64,000 bases of DNA from Microbispora rosea subsp. aerata (GCF_014647835.1 NZ_BMPY01000022.1:51984-115983), one strand, 5' to 3'. Shown: positions 43,576-52,050, counted from the first letter of the stretch. The notes: a model not told the origin generated them from the letters alone. Made by a program: numbers and translations.

Positions 43576-44358
43576 ATGACCGCCGTCCACGCGACGACGA
43601 AACCGGAGGTCCCGGTCCTCGAGGTCCGCGACCTGGCCGTGCACTTCGGAGGGGTCAAGGCGGTCGACGGGCTGTCGTTCTCGCTCACCGCCGGCAAGAT
43701 CTTCGGGGTGCTCGGCCCGAACGGATCGGGCAAGAGCACGATGCTCGCCGCCGTCACGCGGCTGGTCCGGCTGACCCGCGGCGAGCTGCTGTTCGGCGGC
43801 GAGCCGTACCATCACGAGCCGCCCAGGGCGATGGCCGGGCTGGGCATCGCGCGCACCTTCCAGACGGTGCGGCTCCTGGAGGACCGCACCGTGCGGGAGA
43901 ACGTGCTGCTCGCCACGGACGACCACCTCATCAGGGGCCGCGCCGCCCGCCGGGCCGTCGCCGAACGGGTCGACCAGGCCATCGAGCGCGTCGGGCTCAC
44001 GAAGGTGCGGCGCCTGCGCCCCACCGAGCTCTCGTACGGCATGCAGCGGCGGGTGGAGATCGCCCGGGCGATCGCGATGAACCCCCGCCTGCTGCTCCTC
44101 GACGAGCCCACGGCGGGCATGAACCGGCAGGAGCGCGAGGACATCTCGGCGCTGATGCGCGGCCTGCAGGCCGAAGGGCTGACCCAGCTCATCATCGAGC
44201 ACGACGTTCAGATGATGGTGGACACCTGCGACCATCTGTTCGCGATGACCACGGGCAAGCTGATCGCGGAAGGCGAGCCGCGGGCCGTGGTCCGCCACCC
44301 GGCGGTGCAGGAGGCGTACCTCGGCAGCCGGCACGGCCGCGGGCACGCGCGGGCGTGA
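43576..44358 (+). CDS. livG: Branched-chain-type ABC ATPase LivG 2
   Basis: 260 residues from ATG 43576. Walker A VLGPNGSGKSTMLAAV, TFQTVRLLED, the signature region LSYGMQRRVEIARAI, Walker B LLLLDEPTAGM and LIIEHDVQMM are intact. No LivF gene follows; instead the operon ends with a strong hairpin 8 bases downstream. The heterodimer must therefore use LivF from 37535 or a copy elsewhere, or work as a homodimer. Confidence 0.95.
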   Translation: MTAVHATTKPEVPVLEVRDLAVHFGGVKAVDGLSFSLTAGKIFGVLGPNGSGKSTMLAAVTRLVRLTRGELLFGGEPYHHEPPRAMAGLGIARTFQTVRLLEDRTVRENVLLATDDHLIRGRAARRAVAERVDQAIERVGLTKVRRLRPTELSYGMQRRVEIARAIAMNPRLLLLDEPTAGMNRQEREDISALMRGLQAEGLTQLIIEHDVQMMVDTCDHLFAMTTGKLIAEGEPRAVVRHPAVQEAYLGSRHGRGHARA

Positions 44359-44366
44359 GAAGACGG

Positions 44367-44401
44367 GCGGGCCCCCGGCGGAGCGTCCGCCGGGGGCCCG
44401 C
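44367..44401. terminator. Strong bidirectional hairpin between convergent genes
   Basis: GCGGGCCCCCGGCGGA (44367-44382) pairs exactly, 16 of 16, with TCCGCCGGGGGCCCGC (44386-44401), loop GCG. It lies between the ends of livG 2 (plus) and the crotonase gene (minus) and can serve both. Confidence 0.85.
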
Positions 44402-44414
44402 ACGCGACCGGCCG

Positions 44415-45179
44415 CTACTCGGGGGCGGCGAACGTCGGCTTGCGCTTTTCGAGGAAGGCCGTGGCGCCCTCGATCATGTCCTCGCTGCCGACGGCCTGGA
44501 TGAGCATGCCCACGCCGTTGCTGAAGGAGTCGCGCGCGGCGTTCCACCAGATGTTCGAGCTGATCTTCGCGATCTCGAGGTAGCGGGGGCTGAGCGCGGC
44601 GAGCTCCTCGCACCACGCGCGGGCGGTCGCCTCGACCTGGTCGTCGTCCACGACCGCGTTGACCAGGCCCATGCCGAGCGCCTGCTCGGCGGAGTAGCGG
44701 CGGCACAGCAGCGACAGCTCCTTGGCGCGCTTCTCGCCGATCTGGATGCCCATGACGTTCGTCGCCCCGGTCACCGGCGCGCTGCCGACGCGCGGGCCGG
44801 TCTGGCCGAACGTGGCCGATCGCCCGGCCACGGCCAGGTCGCAGGCGACGATAAGCTCGTTGCCGCCGCCGGCCGCGGGGCCGTTGACCGCCGCGATCAC
44901 CGGCCGCGGGCAGCCGCGCACCGCGTCGAACAGCTTCAGTGAGGCGCTGTAGAGTCGGCGCATCTCGCTCTTCGTCGGCCGGCTGAGGTTGCCCAGCGCG
45001 CCGCCGGCGCAGAAGCTGCCGCCTTCGCCGGTCACCACCACCGCCCGGTAGGAGGCGGCATCCTCCAGGATCTCGGCGATCTCGCGTGCCATCGCCTCGT
45101 CGTACGCGTTCCGCCGCTCGGGCCTGTTCAACCGGATCCACAAGGCGGAGTCGACGACCTCTGTCTTGACGCTCGTCAC
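44415..45179 (-). CDS. MenB/BadI-like crotonase, candidate ring-opening or ring-closing CoA enzyme
   Basis: 254 residues from GTG 45179 (GAGG at a usable distance); the longer open frame upstream is Arg/Pro-rich and has no site. It belongs to the MenB branch of crotonases: GGGNELIVACD, then FGQTGPRVGSAPVTG and LLCRRYSAEQALGMGLVNAVV. The first hydratase Glu is present, but the second position is Gly (FGQTG instead of FGxPE), as in dihydroxynaphthoyl-CoA synthase, BadI and EchA20. Those enzymes make or hydrolyse a C-C bond in a ring beside a 2-oxo group. Downstream of a ferredoxin and divergent from a P450, it is a good candidate for ring opening in this pathway. Confidence 0.88.
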   Translation of the reverse strand: MTSVKTEVVDSALWIRLNRPERRNAYDEAMAREIAEILEDAASYRAVVVTGEGGSFCAGGALGNLSRPTKSEMRRLYSASLKLFDAVRGCPRPVIAAVNGPAAGGGNELIVACDLAVAGRSATFGQTGPRVGSAPVTGATNVMGIQIGEKRAKELSLLCRRYSAEQALGMGLVNAVVDDDQVEATARAWCEELAALSPRYLEIAKISSNIWWNAARDSFSNGVGMLIQAVGSEDMIEGATAFLEKRKPTFAAPE

Positions 45180-45327
45180 AGCAACTGCCTCACAGGAACA
45201 AGGAGGGATGGGAGTGGCCCTGCGTGCCCGCGCCCACCGCCGCCGGCGTGGCCCGCCACGGCGGTCGCGCCGGGACCGGCCATCGGTGCTCGCTCGTACG
45301 CCGGCCGGGCGGCTTCGGGGCCATGGC

Positions 45328-45522
45328 TCATTCCGTGACGCTGATGGCGCGCTCGGGGCAGCTCTGCTGAGCGAGGATCGCGGCGTCCTGAAGGTCGGCG
45401 GGGATCTCATCGAGGACGACGAGCGCCTGACCGTCCTCCTCCCGGGGCTGGAAGATCTCCGGGTTGGTCATGTAGCAGACCCCGTGCCCCTGGCAGACGT
45501 TCAGGTCGACGGACACCCGCAT
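45328..45522 (-). CDS. 3Fe-4S ferredoxin
   Basis: 64 residues with GAGGAGGAG before the ATG. Cluster cysteines are C10 and C16 (VCQGHGVCYM) and C55 (QQSCPERAI); the central position of the first motif is His, so a 3Fe-4S cluster is expected, as in ferredoxins that serve actinobacterial P450s. It is divergent from the P450 gene at 45627 with a shared control region. The electron donor is probably the ferredoxin reductase at 29090. The crotonase gene lies 148 bp downstream on the same strand. Confidence 0.95.
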   Translation of the reverse strand: MRVSVDLNVCQGHGVCYMTNPEIFQPREEDGQALVVLDEIPADLQDAAILAQQSCPERAISVTE

Positions 45523-45557
45523 GGCTCCTCCTCATGGCCGCAACCGGCACTGGGTTA

Positions 45558-45592
45558 TTGACATCTGAATCCAGTATAACCATGATTACCAT
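45558..45592 (+). promoter_or_regulatory. P450 promoter overlapped by the shared operator
   Basis: TTGACA (45558-45563), 17 bases, CATGAT (45581-45586) as a weak -10. Reading the minus strand, GGTAATCATGGTTATACT (plus 45573-45590) matches the reference GGTAATCATGCTTATGAT at 15 of 18 positions. ATGATTACCAT (45582-45592) is identical to the right arm at 33316-33326. The operator covers the -10, consistent with repression of the divergent P450 and ferredoxin genes. Confidence 0.65.
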
Positions 45593-45626
45593 ATGCCGGA
45601 AGCCTTCGAAAGGAAGAGTGCATCTG

Positions 45627-46868
45627 ATGAGCCGATGCCCGGTGGTTCATTTCGACCACAACTCCCCTGAGCACGCGGCCGACCCCGTCGGCGCCTACCG
45701 GGCGCTGCGCGCCACGCACCCCGTCGCCTGGACGGAGGCACACGGCGGCTACTGGGTGCTGTCCGACTATGAGAGCGTGTTCGAGGCGGCCCGCGACGAC
45801 TACACCTTCTCGTCGGCGCGTTCGCCCCACGGCGGGGAGGGGCTGAGCGTGGTCATCCCGAAGACGCCGATGGTCTTGCACATCCCGATCGAGATCGACC
45901 CCCCGGACTTCCGCAAGTACCGCAAGCTGGTCAACATGCTCACGGCTCCCGCCGCGGTCGGCCGGATGCTCGACATGATCGAGCACTACACCACGTGGTT
46001 CATCGACCGTGTCATCGAGACCGGCGAGTGCGACTTCGCCGAGATCATCGGTGTTCCCTCCATCGTGACCATCGACTGGCTGGGGCTTCCGGTCGACGAG
46101 TGGGAGCGCTACTCCTCGGCTCACCGCGCCACTCTCGCGGCCTTCACCGACAGCCCGGAGTATCGGCGGGCGGTCGAGGTGGACCTTCCCTATCTCCACA
46201 AGCAGATGGCCGACGTCATCACCGAGCGGCGGCGGAACCCCGCCGACGACGCGATCAGCTTCCTGGTGCGGCAGGAGGTCGACGGCAGGCCGCTCACCGA
46301 CGACGAGGTCTTCTCGATCGTCGACCTGCTGATCTCGGGCGGCGTCGGCACCACCGCCTCTCTCGTGGGACAGACCCTCGTGTGGCTCTACCGGCACCAG
46401 GACGTCCGGCAGCGCCTCATCGACGACCCCAGCCTGCTCGACCGCGCGATCGAGGAGTTCCTGCGCTACTTCTCGCCCACCCAGGCGCTGGCCCGTACGG
46501 TCACCAAGGACGTCGAGTTCAAGGGCTGCCCGATGAAGGCGGGCGACCGGGTGCTGCTCTCGTGGGCCTCGGCCAACCGGGACGAGAAGGCCGGCTTCGA
46601 CAACCCCGACGAGCTGAACATCGACCGCTGGCCCAACCGGCACACCGCCTTCGGCATCGGGCAGCACCGCTGCGCCGGCTCCCACCTGGGGCGGGCCATG
46701 GCCAAGAGCCTCATCGGCCAGATCCTGGAGCGGATGCCCGACTACACGATCGACCTCGACGGCCTGGTCCGCTACGCCCGCCAGGGTGTCAACATCGGCT
46801 TCCACAAGATTCCGGCGCGCTTCACCCCCGGCCCGCGCCGGCTGCCCCGAGACGACCAGGCCAAGTGA
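45627..46868 (+). CDS. Cytochrome P450
   Basis: 413 residues from ATG 45627 with AAAGGAAGAG before it. The heme motif AFGIGQHRCAGSHLGRAM (Cys near residue 349), the ExxR helix (EEFLRYFSP) and RWPNRH are present. The I-helix motif reads SGGVGTTAS, so the acidic residue normally before the Thr pair is Gly, which may alter proton delivery or substrate range. There is no membrane segment, so it is a soluble bacterial class I enzyme using ferredoxin. It would hydroxylate the imported compound or a CoA ester. The start site and divergent ferredoxin suggest a dedicated redox pair. Confidence 0.95.
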   Translation: MSRCPVVHFDHNSPEHAADPVGAYRALRATHPVAWTEAHGGYWVLSDYESVFEAARDDYTFSSARSPHGGEGLSVVIPKTPMVLHIPIEIDPPDFRKYRKLVNMLTAPAAVGRMLDMIEHYTTWFIDRVIETGECDFAEIIGVPSIVTIDWLGLPVDEWERYSSAHRATLAAFTDSPEYRRAVEVDLPYLHKQMADVITERRRNPADDAISFLVRQEVDGRPLTDDEVFSIVDLLISGGVGTTASLVGQTLVWLYRHQDVRQRLIDDPSLLDRAIEEFLRYFSPTQALARTVTKDVEFKGCPMKAGDRVLLSWASANRDEKAGFDNPDELNIDRWPNRHTAFGIGQHRCAGSHLGRAMAKSLIGQILERMPDYTIDLDGLVRYARQGVNIGFHKIPARFTPGPRRLPRDDQAK

Positions 46869-47088
46869 CACGCGGCGCTCCTCGACAACGGCTGACCAGC
46901 GAATTCGGACACCGAGGCGACGCTACCGCACCCGGGCGTCACCCCACGCCGGGGGTGGCTCCCGGGGCCGCTTCGGCGCACGGCCCGGCGGCCACGCCCG
47001 TGCCGCCCGCCGGTGCGCCGTCCCGTGGCCCGCGCTCCCGCCGGACCCAGCGACCCGTCCAGGACCCCATCTCATGAAGGAGTGAGTG

Positions 47089-47652
47089 ATGTCGGCAGTG
47101 AGTTCCCTGGAGGACCGCGTCAGGCGGCTCGAGGACCGCAAGGCGATCGAGGAACTGGCCGTGCTGTACGGCTTCATCATGGACGAGCGCGACGAGGAGG
47201 GCATCCGGCAGATCTTCTGCGAGGACGCGACGCTCCGCTCGCAGGACGGCGTCTTCGCCGCGAAGGGCATCGAGGAGATCGTGAAGACCTACCTCGGCCG
47301 CTTCGCCGCGCTCGGTCCCACCAATCACTTCTCGCACGGTCACGTGATCCGCTTCGACGAGAACGACCCCGACGTGGCGACCGGGCTCCTCGCCTCGCAC
47401 GCGGAGGTGACCCGGGACGGCGTCGCCATGCAGGTCGCGCTCAGATACAAGGACGTCTATCGCCGCGTGGACGGCAGGTGGCGCTTCGCGGATCGCCTTA
47501 TGTCGTACATGTACTACATGCCCATCGCCGAACTCGCCGAGGGGCTGGGCGACCGCGACAGCGTGCGGGCGTACGGCGACCGCCGCCCGGCCGACTGGCC
47601 GGAGGTCCTGTACTCCGAGCCGGGCGACTCGTTCCTCAGGGCCTACGTGTAG
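47089..47652 (+). CDS. SnoaL-like (NTF2 fold) protein with extended C-terminus
   Basis: 187 residues from ATG 47089 (GAAGGAG at the right distance; a GTG sits one codon earlier). Core: LEDRKAIEELAVLYGFIMDERDEEGIRQIFCEDATL and YKDVYRRVDGRWRFADRLMSYMYYMP; tail ELAEGLGDRDSVRAYG with DWPEVLYSE. It is the closest relative in the window of the protein at 23279. The gene is 220 bp after the P450 and may be in the same transcript. No catalytic residues can be assigned. Confidence 0.87.
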   Translation: MSAVSSLEDRVRRLEDRKAIEELAVLYGFIMDERDEEGIRQIFCEDATLRSQDGVFAAKGIEEIVKTYLGRFAALGPTNHFSHGHVIRFDENDPDVATGLLASHAEVTRDGVAMQVALRYKDVYRRVDGRWRFADRLMSYMYYMPIAELAEGLGDRDSVRAYGDRRPADWPEVLYSEPGDSFLRAYV

Positions 47653-47698
47653 CGATCACACGTCGGCGTCCGCCTTTAGAGCGTTCCAACGGCCGATT

Positions 47699-47739
47699 CC
47701 GCCCCGTACGACGTCGCCCCGCCATGTCGCACGGGGCGG
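47699..47739. terminator. Candidate terminator after the SnoaL-like gene
   Basis: CCGCCCCGT (47699-47707) and ACGGGGCGG (47731-47739) are exact inverse copies with a 23-base loop, 47 bases after the stop. A few T residues follow (GCGTTTCTC). Confidence 0.5.
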
Positions 47740-48106
47740 CGGCGTTTCTCACGCGGCGTCGCTTTGCGAGGGGCTGAGGCGGCGTCGGCCCCCCGAGGGG
47801 CCGGGCACACGGGCGGGGAGGCACTGTGGCGGGGACAGAGGGCAGGCCGCGGCGGCCCCGCGCCCGCCTCGGCGACCTCGGCCGGCGACGGCTCCGGCGT
47901 GGCGGTTCCGGCTCGGCGACTCCGGGCTCGACCTTGCGCTCCGAGCGGTGGAGGTGGGCGCGTCGGCACGCCACGTCATGCGGTCCGACATTCCGCTCTT
48001 CCACGTCTCCGACCTCGGCCGCGAGAGCCGCGGCAGGCGGCTGTCGATCTCCGCCTCCCGGGGGCCCGGTGGCTTCGGCCGAGCCGTCGGATGCCTGCGG
48101 CGTGAC

Positions 48107-48151
48107 CGGGCGAGGGCGTCCGTGTCGATGACGATCGGACGCCCTCGCCCG
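48107..48151. terminator. Perfect 16-bp hairpin near the end of the LLM operon
   Basis: CGGGCGAGGGCGTCCG (48107-48122) pairs exactly with CGGACGCCCTCGCCCG (48136-48151), loop of 13. It is 77 bases beyond the stop of the minus-strand LLM gene and probably ends that operon; it could also stop read-through from the left. Confidence 0.75.
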
Positions 48152-48227
48152 TATGCCCGGTGCGGCGGACCAGAGCAACCCGCTGCCGTCCCTGAGGACG
48201 GCGAAGCAGCCGCCCGGGCACGTCTGG

Positions 48228-49262
48228 TCAGGAGTTCAGGAAGTCGGCGAACGTCACCGGCCGCACCTCGCGCAGCGGCTCGACGATCTCCCGGCCGACC
48301 TCGTCGAGCCAGGCCACGGCCTCCTCGGCCGACATGCCCGGCCAGTGCGGGCGCACCAGCAGCGGCCCGATCGGCAGCCGCCGGGCCACGTCGCGGATCT
48401 GCCGCCGGCACTCCTCCGCGTCACCCAGGATCACGTGGTCCTGGACGGTGGCGTTGAACCGCGCCCGCACCTGCTCCTGCGACAGGGCCTGCATGCCCCG
48501 GTCGGCGTACGCCTCGTACTTGCCGCGGGCGACGGCGGCGAAGCGGTTGAGCGCGTCGTCGCGGTCCGCGCCGATCATCAGCTCGCGGCGCAGCGGAAGC
48601 TGGTTGAGCGGCAGCCCGAGGGCGGTGCGCTCGGCGGCGAACACCCGGGCGAGCGCGTCGACCTGCTCCACCGTCTGCTGCGGCGTCACCGTCCACGTCT
48701 CGCCCAGCCTCGCGGCGCGGCGCACGCCGAACTCCTTCTGCGCGCCCAGCCAGATCGGCGGAGCCGGCTGCTGCAGCGGCTTGATGTGCACCGGAGCGTC
48801 CTCGATCCGCCAGAACTTGCCGGAGAACGTCACCCGGTCCTGCGACCAGAGCTGACGCATGAGGTTGAGCGACTCCTCCAGGCGCTGGTAGCGCTCCTTG
48901 AAGGGCACGCCCATCCGCTCGTACTCGTGCGGCAGGTAGCCGGTGCCGACCGCGACCACGAGCCTGCCGCCGGTCAGGATGTCGAGTGTGGCCAGCTCCT
49001 CGGCCAGCATGATCGGGTGGTAGAGCGGGCCGATGATGATGCTCGTCCCGAGCCGCACGCCCTCGTCGAGCTCGGCCGACAGCCGGGACAGCAGGGGCAC
49101 CGGCTGCATCCACCGGTAGCCGTCGTACAGGAAGTGCTGCCCGATCGTCAGATAGGTGAAGCCGTTGCGCTGCGCGGCCTCGGCCACGCGCAGCAGCAGG
49201 TCGAGGTGCTCGCGCGGAGGCACCTCGACCCGCTCGTCGCCCATGAGGATGCCGAACTCCAT
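48228..49262 (-). CDS. Luciferase-like monooxygenase (FMN- or F420-dependent)
   Basis: 344 residues from ATG 49262 with GAGAGG before it. LLM barrel pattern: MEFGILMGDERVEVPP, VRLGTSIIIGPLYHPIMLAEELATLDILTGGRLVVAVGTGYLPHEYERMG, ERYQRLEESLNLMRQLWSQDRVTFSGKFWRIED, PPIWLGAQ. Such enzymes oxygenate substrates with reduced FMN or oxidise/reduce them with F420; the sequence alone does not separate these. It is the last gene of a thiolase-SDR-hydratase-LLM operon, so it may act on a CoA thioester late in the route. A broken relative lies at 15482. Confidence 0.92.
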   Translation of the reverse strand: MEFGILMGDERVEVPPREHLDLLLRVAEAAQRNGFTYLTIGQHFLYDGYRWMQPVPLLSRLSAELDEGVRLGTSIIIGPLYHPIMLAEELATLDILTGGRLVVAVGTGYLPHEYERMGVPFKERYQRLEESLNLMRQLWSQDRVTFSGKFWRIEDAPVHIKPLQQPAPPIWLGAQKEFGVRRAARLGETWTVTPQQTVEQVDALARVFAAERTALGLPLNQLPLRRELMIGADRDDALNRFAAVARGKYEAYADRGMQALSQEQVRARFNATVQDHVILGDAEECRRQIRDVARRLPIGPLLVRPHWPGMSAEEAVAWLDEVGREIVEPLREVRPVTFADFLNS

Positions 49263-49301
49263 GTCACACGCCTCTCAGATGTCCGATGCAAGGGGAGTTG
49301 G

Positions 49302-50069
49302 TCAACGCCCGCGCCACCGCGGCGCTCGTTTCTCGGTGAAGGCCAGGGCACCCTCACGGGCGTCCTCGGAGGAACGCACCGGCTCGGAGAGCTTACGCTG
49401 CTCGTCGAAGGCGACGGACGAGTCCCAGTCGCGGGCCTTCATGATGATCTGCTTGCTGGCGCGTACGGCCAGCGGCCCGTTGGCCGCGATGCGGCCGGCC
49501 AGTTCGAGCGCGGCCTCGAGCGCCTGCCCGGCGGGGACGAGCCGGTTGATCAGACCGGCCTCGTCGGCGCGGGCCGCGTCGACGAGGTCACCGGTGAGGG
49601 CCCATTCCATCGCCTTGTAGTAGGGGATGCGCTCCGACAGCCGCATGAGGCCGCCGCCGCCGGCGACCAGGCTGCGCTTCACCTCGGGCAGCCCGAATTT
49701 GGCGTTCTCCGCGGCGACGATGAGGTCGCACGCGAGGGCGATCTCGAAGCCGCCCGCCAGCGCGTACCCTTCGACGGCGGCGATGATCGGCTTGTCCGGC
49801 GGCGACTCCACGATGCCGGCGAACCCGCGCACCGGGACGGAGGGGCGCTCGCCGGCGAGGAACGCCTTGAGATCCATGCCGGCGCAGAACGTGCCGCCCG
49901 CCCCGGTGATCACGCCGGCGAACAGGGTGGGCTCCTCGTCGAGGAGCGCCATGGCGGCGGCGATCGCCTCGGCGGCGGCGGTGTTGATCGCGTTGCGCGC
50001 GCCGGGGCGGTTGATCGTGACGACGAGGACGTTGCCGCGCCGCTCGGTGAGGACCGGCCGCTCGCTCAT
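49302..50069 (-). CDS. Enoyl-CoA hydratase (crotonase) family
   Basis: 255 residues from ATG 50069, overlapping the SDR stop (ATGA). Oxyanion hole: GGTFCAGMDLKAFL. Both catalytic glutamates are present (GGFEIALACD and FGLPEVKRSL). The C-terminal helix ends EGALAFTEKRAPRWRGR. It should be a true hydratase, unlike the MenB-like copy at 44415. With the SDR and thiolase encoded next to it, it completes a beta-oxidation cycle: hydration, dehydrogenation, thiolysis. Confidence 0.94.
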   Translation of the reverse strand: MSERPVLTERRGNVLVVTINRPGARNAINTAAAEAIAAAMALLDEEPTLFAGVITGAGGTFCAGMDLKAFLAGERPSVPVRGFAGIVESPPDKPIIAAVEGYALAGGFEIALACDLIVAAENAKFGLPEVKRSLVAGGGGLMRLSERIPYYKAMEWALTGDLVDAARADEAGLINRLVPAGQALEAALELAGRIAANGPLAVRASKQIIMKARDWDSSVAFDEQRKLSEPVRSSEDAREGALAFTEKRAPRWRGR

Positions 50070-50830
50070 CGCGCCTGCATCCTGATCGCGCCGTCGAGGC
50101 GGATGGTCTCGCCGTTCAGCATCGGGTTCTCCAGGATGTGCATGGCGAGGGCGGCGAACTCGTCCGGCCGGCCCAGCCGGGCGGGGTGCGGCGTCGAGGC
50201 GGCGAGCCGGTCCTTCACCTCCTGCGGGTGCCTGCTCATGATCGGGGTGTCGAAGACGCCGGGGGCGATGGTGTTCACCCGGACGAGCTTGCGGGCGAGG
50301 TCGCGGGCGGCCACCAGGGTCATGCCGACGACGCCCGCCTTGGCGGAGGCGTACGGGATCTGCCCGATCTGGCCTTCCCACGCCGCGACCGACGCGGTGA
50401 GCACGCAGACCCCTCGCTCCCCGTCGACCGGCTCGTTCGCGACCATCCGGGCCGCCGCGAGCCGCAGCGCGTTGAAGGTCCCGACGAGGTTGATCCTGAC
50501 GATGTTCTCGTAGACCTCCAGCGACCCGGGCGTGCCGTCGCGCTCGACCACCCGCACCGTCGCGCCGCGTCCGGCGCAGTGCACGAGCGTACGCAGCGGG
50601 CCGTGCTCCTCGGCCTTGTCGAAGGCGGCCGACAGCGCCTCGGGGTCGGTCACGTCGGCGGGGACGAAGGCCGCCTGCCCGTCGAACCCGGCGGCGACCT
50701 CGGCGCCCGCGGAGGACGGCAGGTCGGCGACGACGACGAAGACGCCGGCCTTCGCCAGCCGCCGCACGGTGGCCAGGCCGAGGCCGGAGGCGCCTCCGGT
50801 CACGACGGCCGAACTGTTGGCGAGATTCAT
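50066..50830 (-). CDS. SDR 3-hydroxyacyl-CoA dehydrogenase (type II, HSD17B10-like)
   Basis: 254 residues with GAAAGG before the ATG. The sequence AVVTGGASGLGLATVRRLAKAG, the Asp after strand 2 (VVVADLP, indicating NAD), TLVHCAGRG, VLTASVAAWEGQIGQIPYASAK (Ser and Tyr-Lys) and APGVFDTPIM match type II 3-hydroxyacyl-CoA dehydrogenases, including the characteristic insertion before VENIV-like helices (SLEVYENIVRINLVG). It oxidises 3-hydroxyacyl-CoA to 3-oxoacyl-CoA with NAD. It is 19 bp after the thiolase gene and overlaps the hydratase gene. Confidence 0.94.
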   Translation of the reverse strand: MNLANSSAVVTGGASGLGLATVRRLAKAGVFVVVADLPSSAGAEVAAGFDGQAAFVPADVTDPEALSAAFDKAEEHGPLRTLVHCAGRGATVRVVERDGTPGSLEVYENIVRINLVGTFNALRLAAARMVANEPVDGERGVCVLTASVAAWEGQIGQIPYASAKAGVVGMTLVAARDLARKLVRVNTIAPGVFDTPIMSRHPQEVKDRLAASTPHPARLGRPDEFAALAMHILENPMLNGETIRLDGAIRMQAR

Positions 50831-50849
50831 GGGGATCCTTTCTCGACGA

Positions 50850-52034
50850 TCAGTGGGGCAGGATCTCGACGATCGAGGCGTTGGCCATGCCGCCCGCCTC
50901 GCACATCGTCTGCAGCCCGAGCCGCCCGCCGCTCTGCTCGAGGTGGTTGATCATGGTTGTCATCAGGCGGCAGCCGGAGGCGCCCAGCGGGTGTCCCAGG
51001 GCGATCGCGCCGCCGCGCGGGTTGAGCTTCGCCTCGTCGATCGGGTGCTCGGCCCGCCAGGCGAGGGGCACGCTCGCGAACGCCTCGTTGACCTCGGCGG
51101 CGTCGATGTCGTGAATCGACAGCCCGGCGCGGGCGAGCACCTTGGTCGTGGCGGCGATCGGCCCGGTCAGCATCAGCAGCGGGTCGTCGCCGCAGACGGC
51201 GGACGCCACGACGCGGGCCCGGGGCCGCAGGCCGAGCTGCCTGGCGCGCTCCTCGCTGGTGATGAGCAGCGCGCTCGCGCCGTCGGTGATCTGGGACGAG
51301 TTGCCCGCCGTGATCTTGAACTCGAGGTCGGGGAAGCGGGCCGCGTCGGGGGTCTTCGCGAAGGCCGGAGCCAGGGCGGCCAGCCGTTCCGGGGTCGTGT
51401 CCGGCCGGATCGTCTCGTCGCGGTCCACGACGCCGCCGTCCGGCAGCGTGATCGGGACGATCTCGTCGCCGAAGCCGCCGGTGCGCGCGGCCCGCGCGGC
51501 CAGCGCGTGCGACCGGGCGGCGTACTCGTCGAGCCGCGCCCGCGACAGGGACCACTTGTCGGCCACGAGCTCCGCGGACAGGCCCTGCGGCACGAGCAGG
51601 GGATAGCGGGCCCGCACTCCCGCGCCGAAGGGGTCCTGGCCCATCCGGGCCGACCCCATGGGGACTCTGCTCATCGATTCGACGCCGGCCGCGATCACCA
51701 TGTCGTACGCCCCCGCGACGACGCCCTGGACGGCGAAGTCGATCGCCTGCTGGCCGGAGCCGCACTTGCGCTCGATGGTCACGGACGGCACGTACTCGGG
51801 GAACCCGGCGGCGAGCAGGGCCTGGCGTCCGGGGGTGGCCGACTGCTCGCCCGCCTGGCCCACGCACCCCACCAGGACGTCGTCGATCAGGCCGGGGTCG
51901 ACGCCCTGGCGCTCCACGAGGGCCGACAGCACCTGCGCGAGGAGGTCGACGGGGTGGATCCCGGCCAGGGCCCCGGACTGCTTGCCGCGGCCCATGGGGG
52001 ACCGCACGGCGTCGATGATCACGGCAGTTGGCAC
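50850..52034 (-). CDS. Thiolase (acetyl-CoA acyltransferase)
   Basis: 394 residues from GTG 52034 with GGAGG before it. The acyl-accepting Cys (TIERKCGSGQQAIDFA), the His of NPRGGAIALGHPLGASG and the proton-relay Cys of QTMCEAGGMANASIVEI are all present. It cleaves a 3-oxoacyl-CoA with CoA, releasing acetyl-CoA, or propionyl-CoA if the chain is methyl-branched. It leads the minus-strand operon and shares its promoter region with the acyl-CoA dehydrogenase at 52152, so all four beta-oxidation steps are encoded from one control region. Confidence 0.96.
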   Translation of the reverse strand: MPTAVIIDAVRSPMGRGKQSGALAGIHPVDLLAQVLSALVERQGVDPGLIDDVLVGCVGQAGEQSATPGRQALLAAGFPEYVPSVTIERKCGSGQQAIDFAVQGVVAGAYDMVIAAGVESMSRVPMGSARMGQDPFGAGVRARYPLLVPQGLSAELVADKWSLSRARLDEYAARSHALAARAARTGGFGDEIVPITLPDGGVVDRDETIRPDTTPERLAALAPAFAKTPDAARFPDLEFKITAGNSSQITDGASALLITSEERARQLGLRPRARVVASAVCGDDPLLMLTGPIAATTKVLARAGLSIHDIDAAEVNEAFASVPLAWRAEHPIDEAKLNPRGGAIALGHPLGASGCRLMTTMINHLEQSGGRLGLQTMCEAGGMANASIVEILPH

Positions 52035-52050
52035 AGCGCCTCCTATCTAT

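Larger units (their letters stand above)
47653..48227. other. Intergenic gap between convergent genes
   Basis: This 575-bp stretch holds two hairpins (47699-47739 and 48107-48151). The frames in between are low-complexity Arg/Pro/Ala sequences without ribosome sites or domain similarity, so I see no gene. Confidence 0.5.

Noticed and set aside
47636-48411. Overlapping frames on both strands in the gap after the SnoaL-like gene
   Set aside because: Arg/Pro-rich, no ribosome site, and they run through two hairpins.
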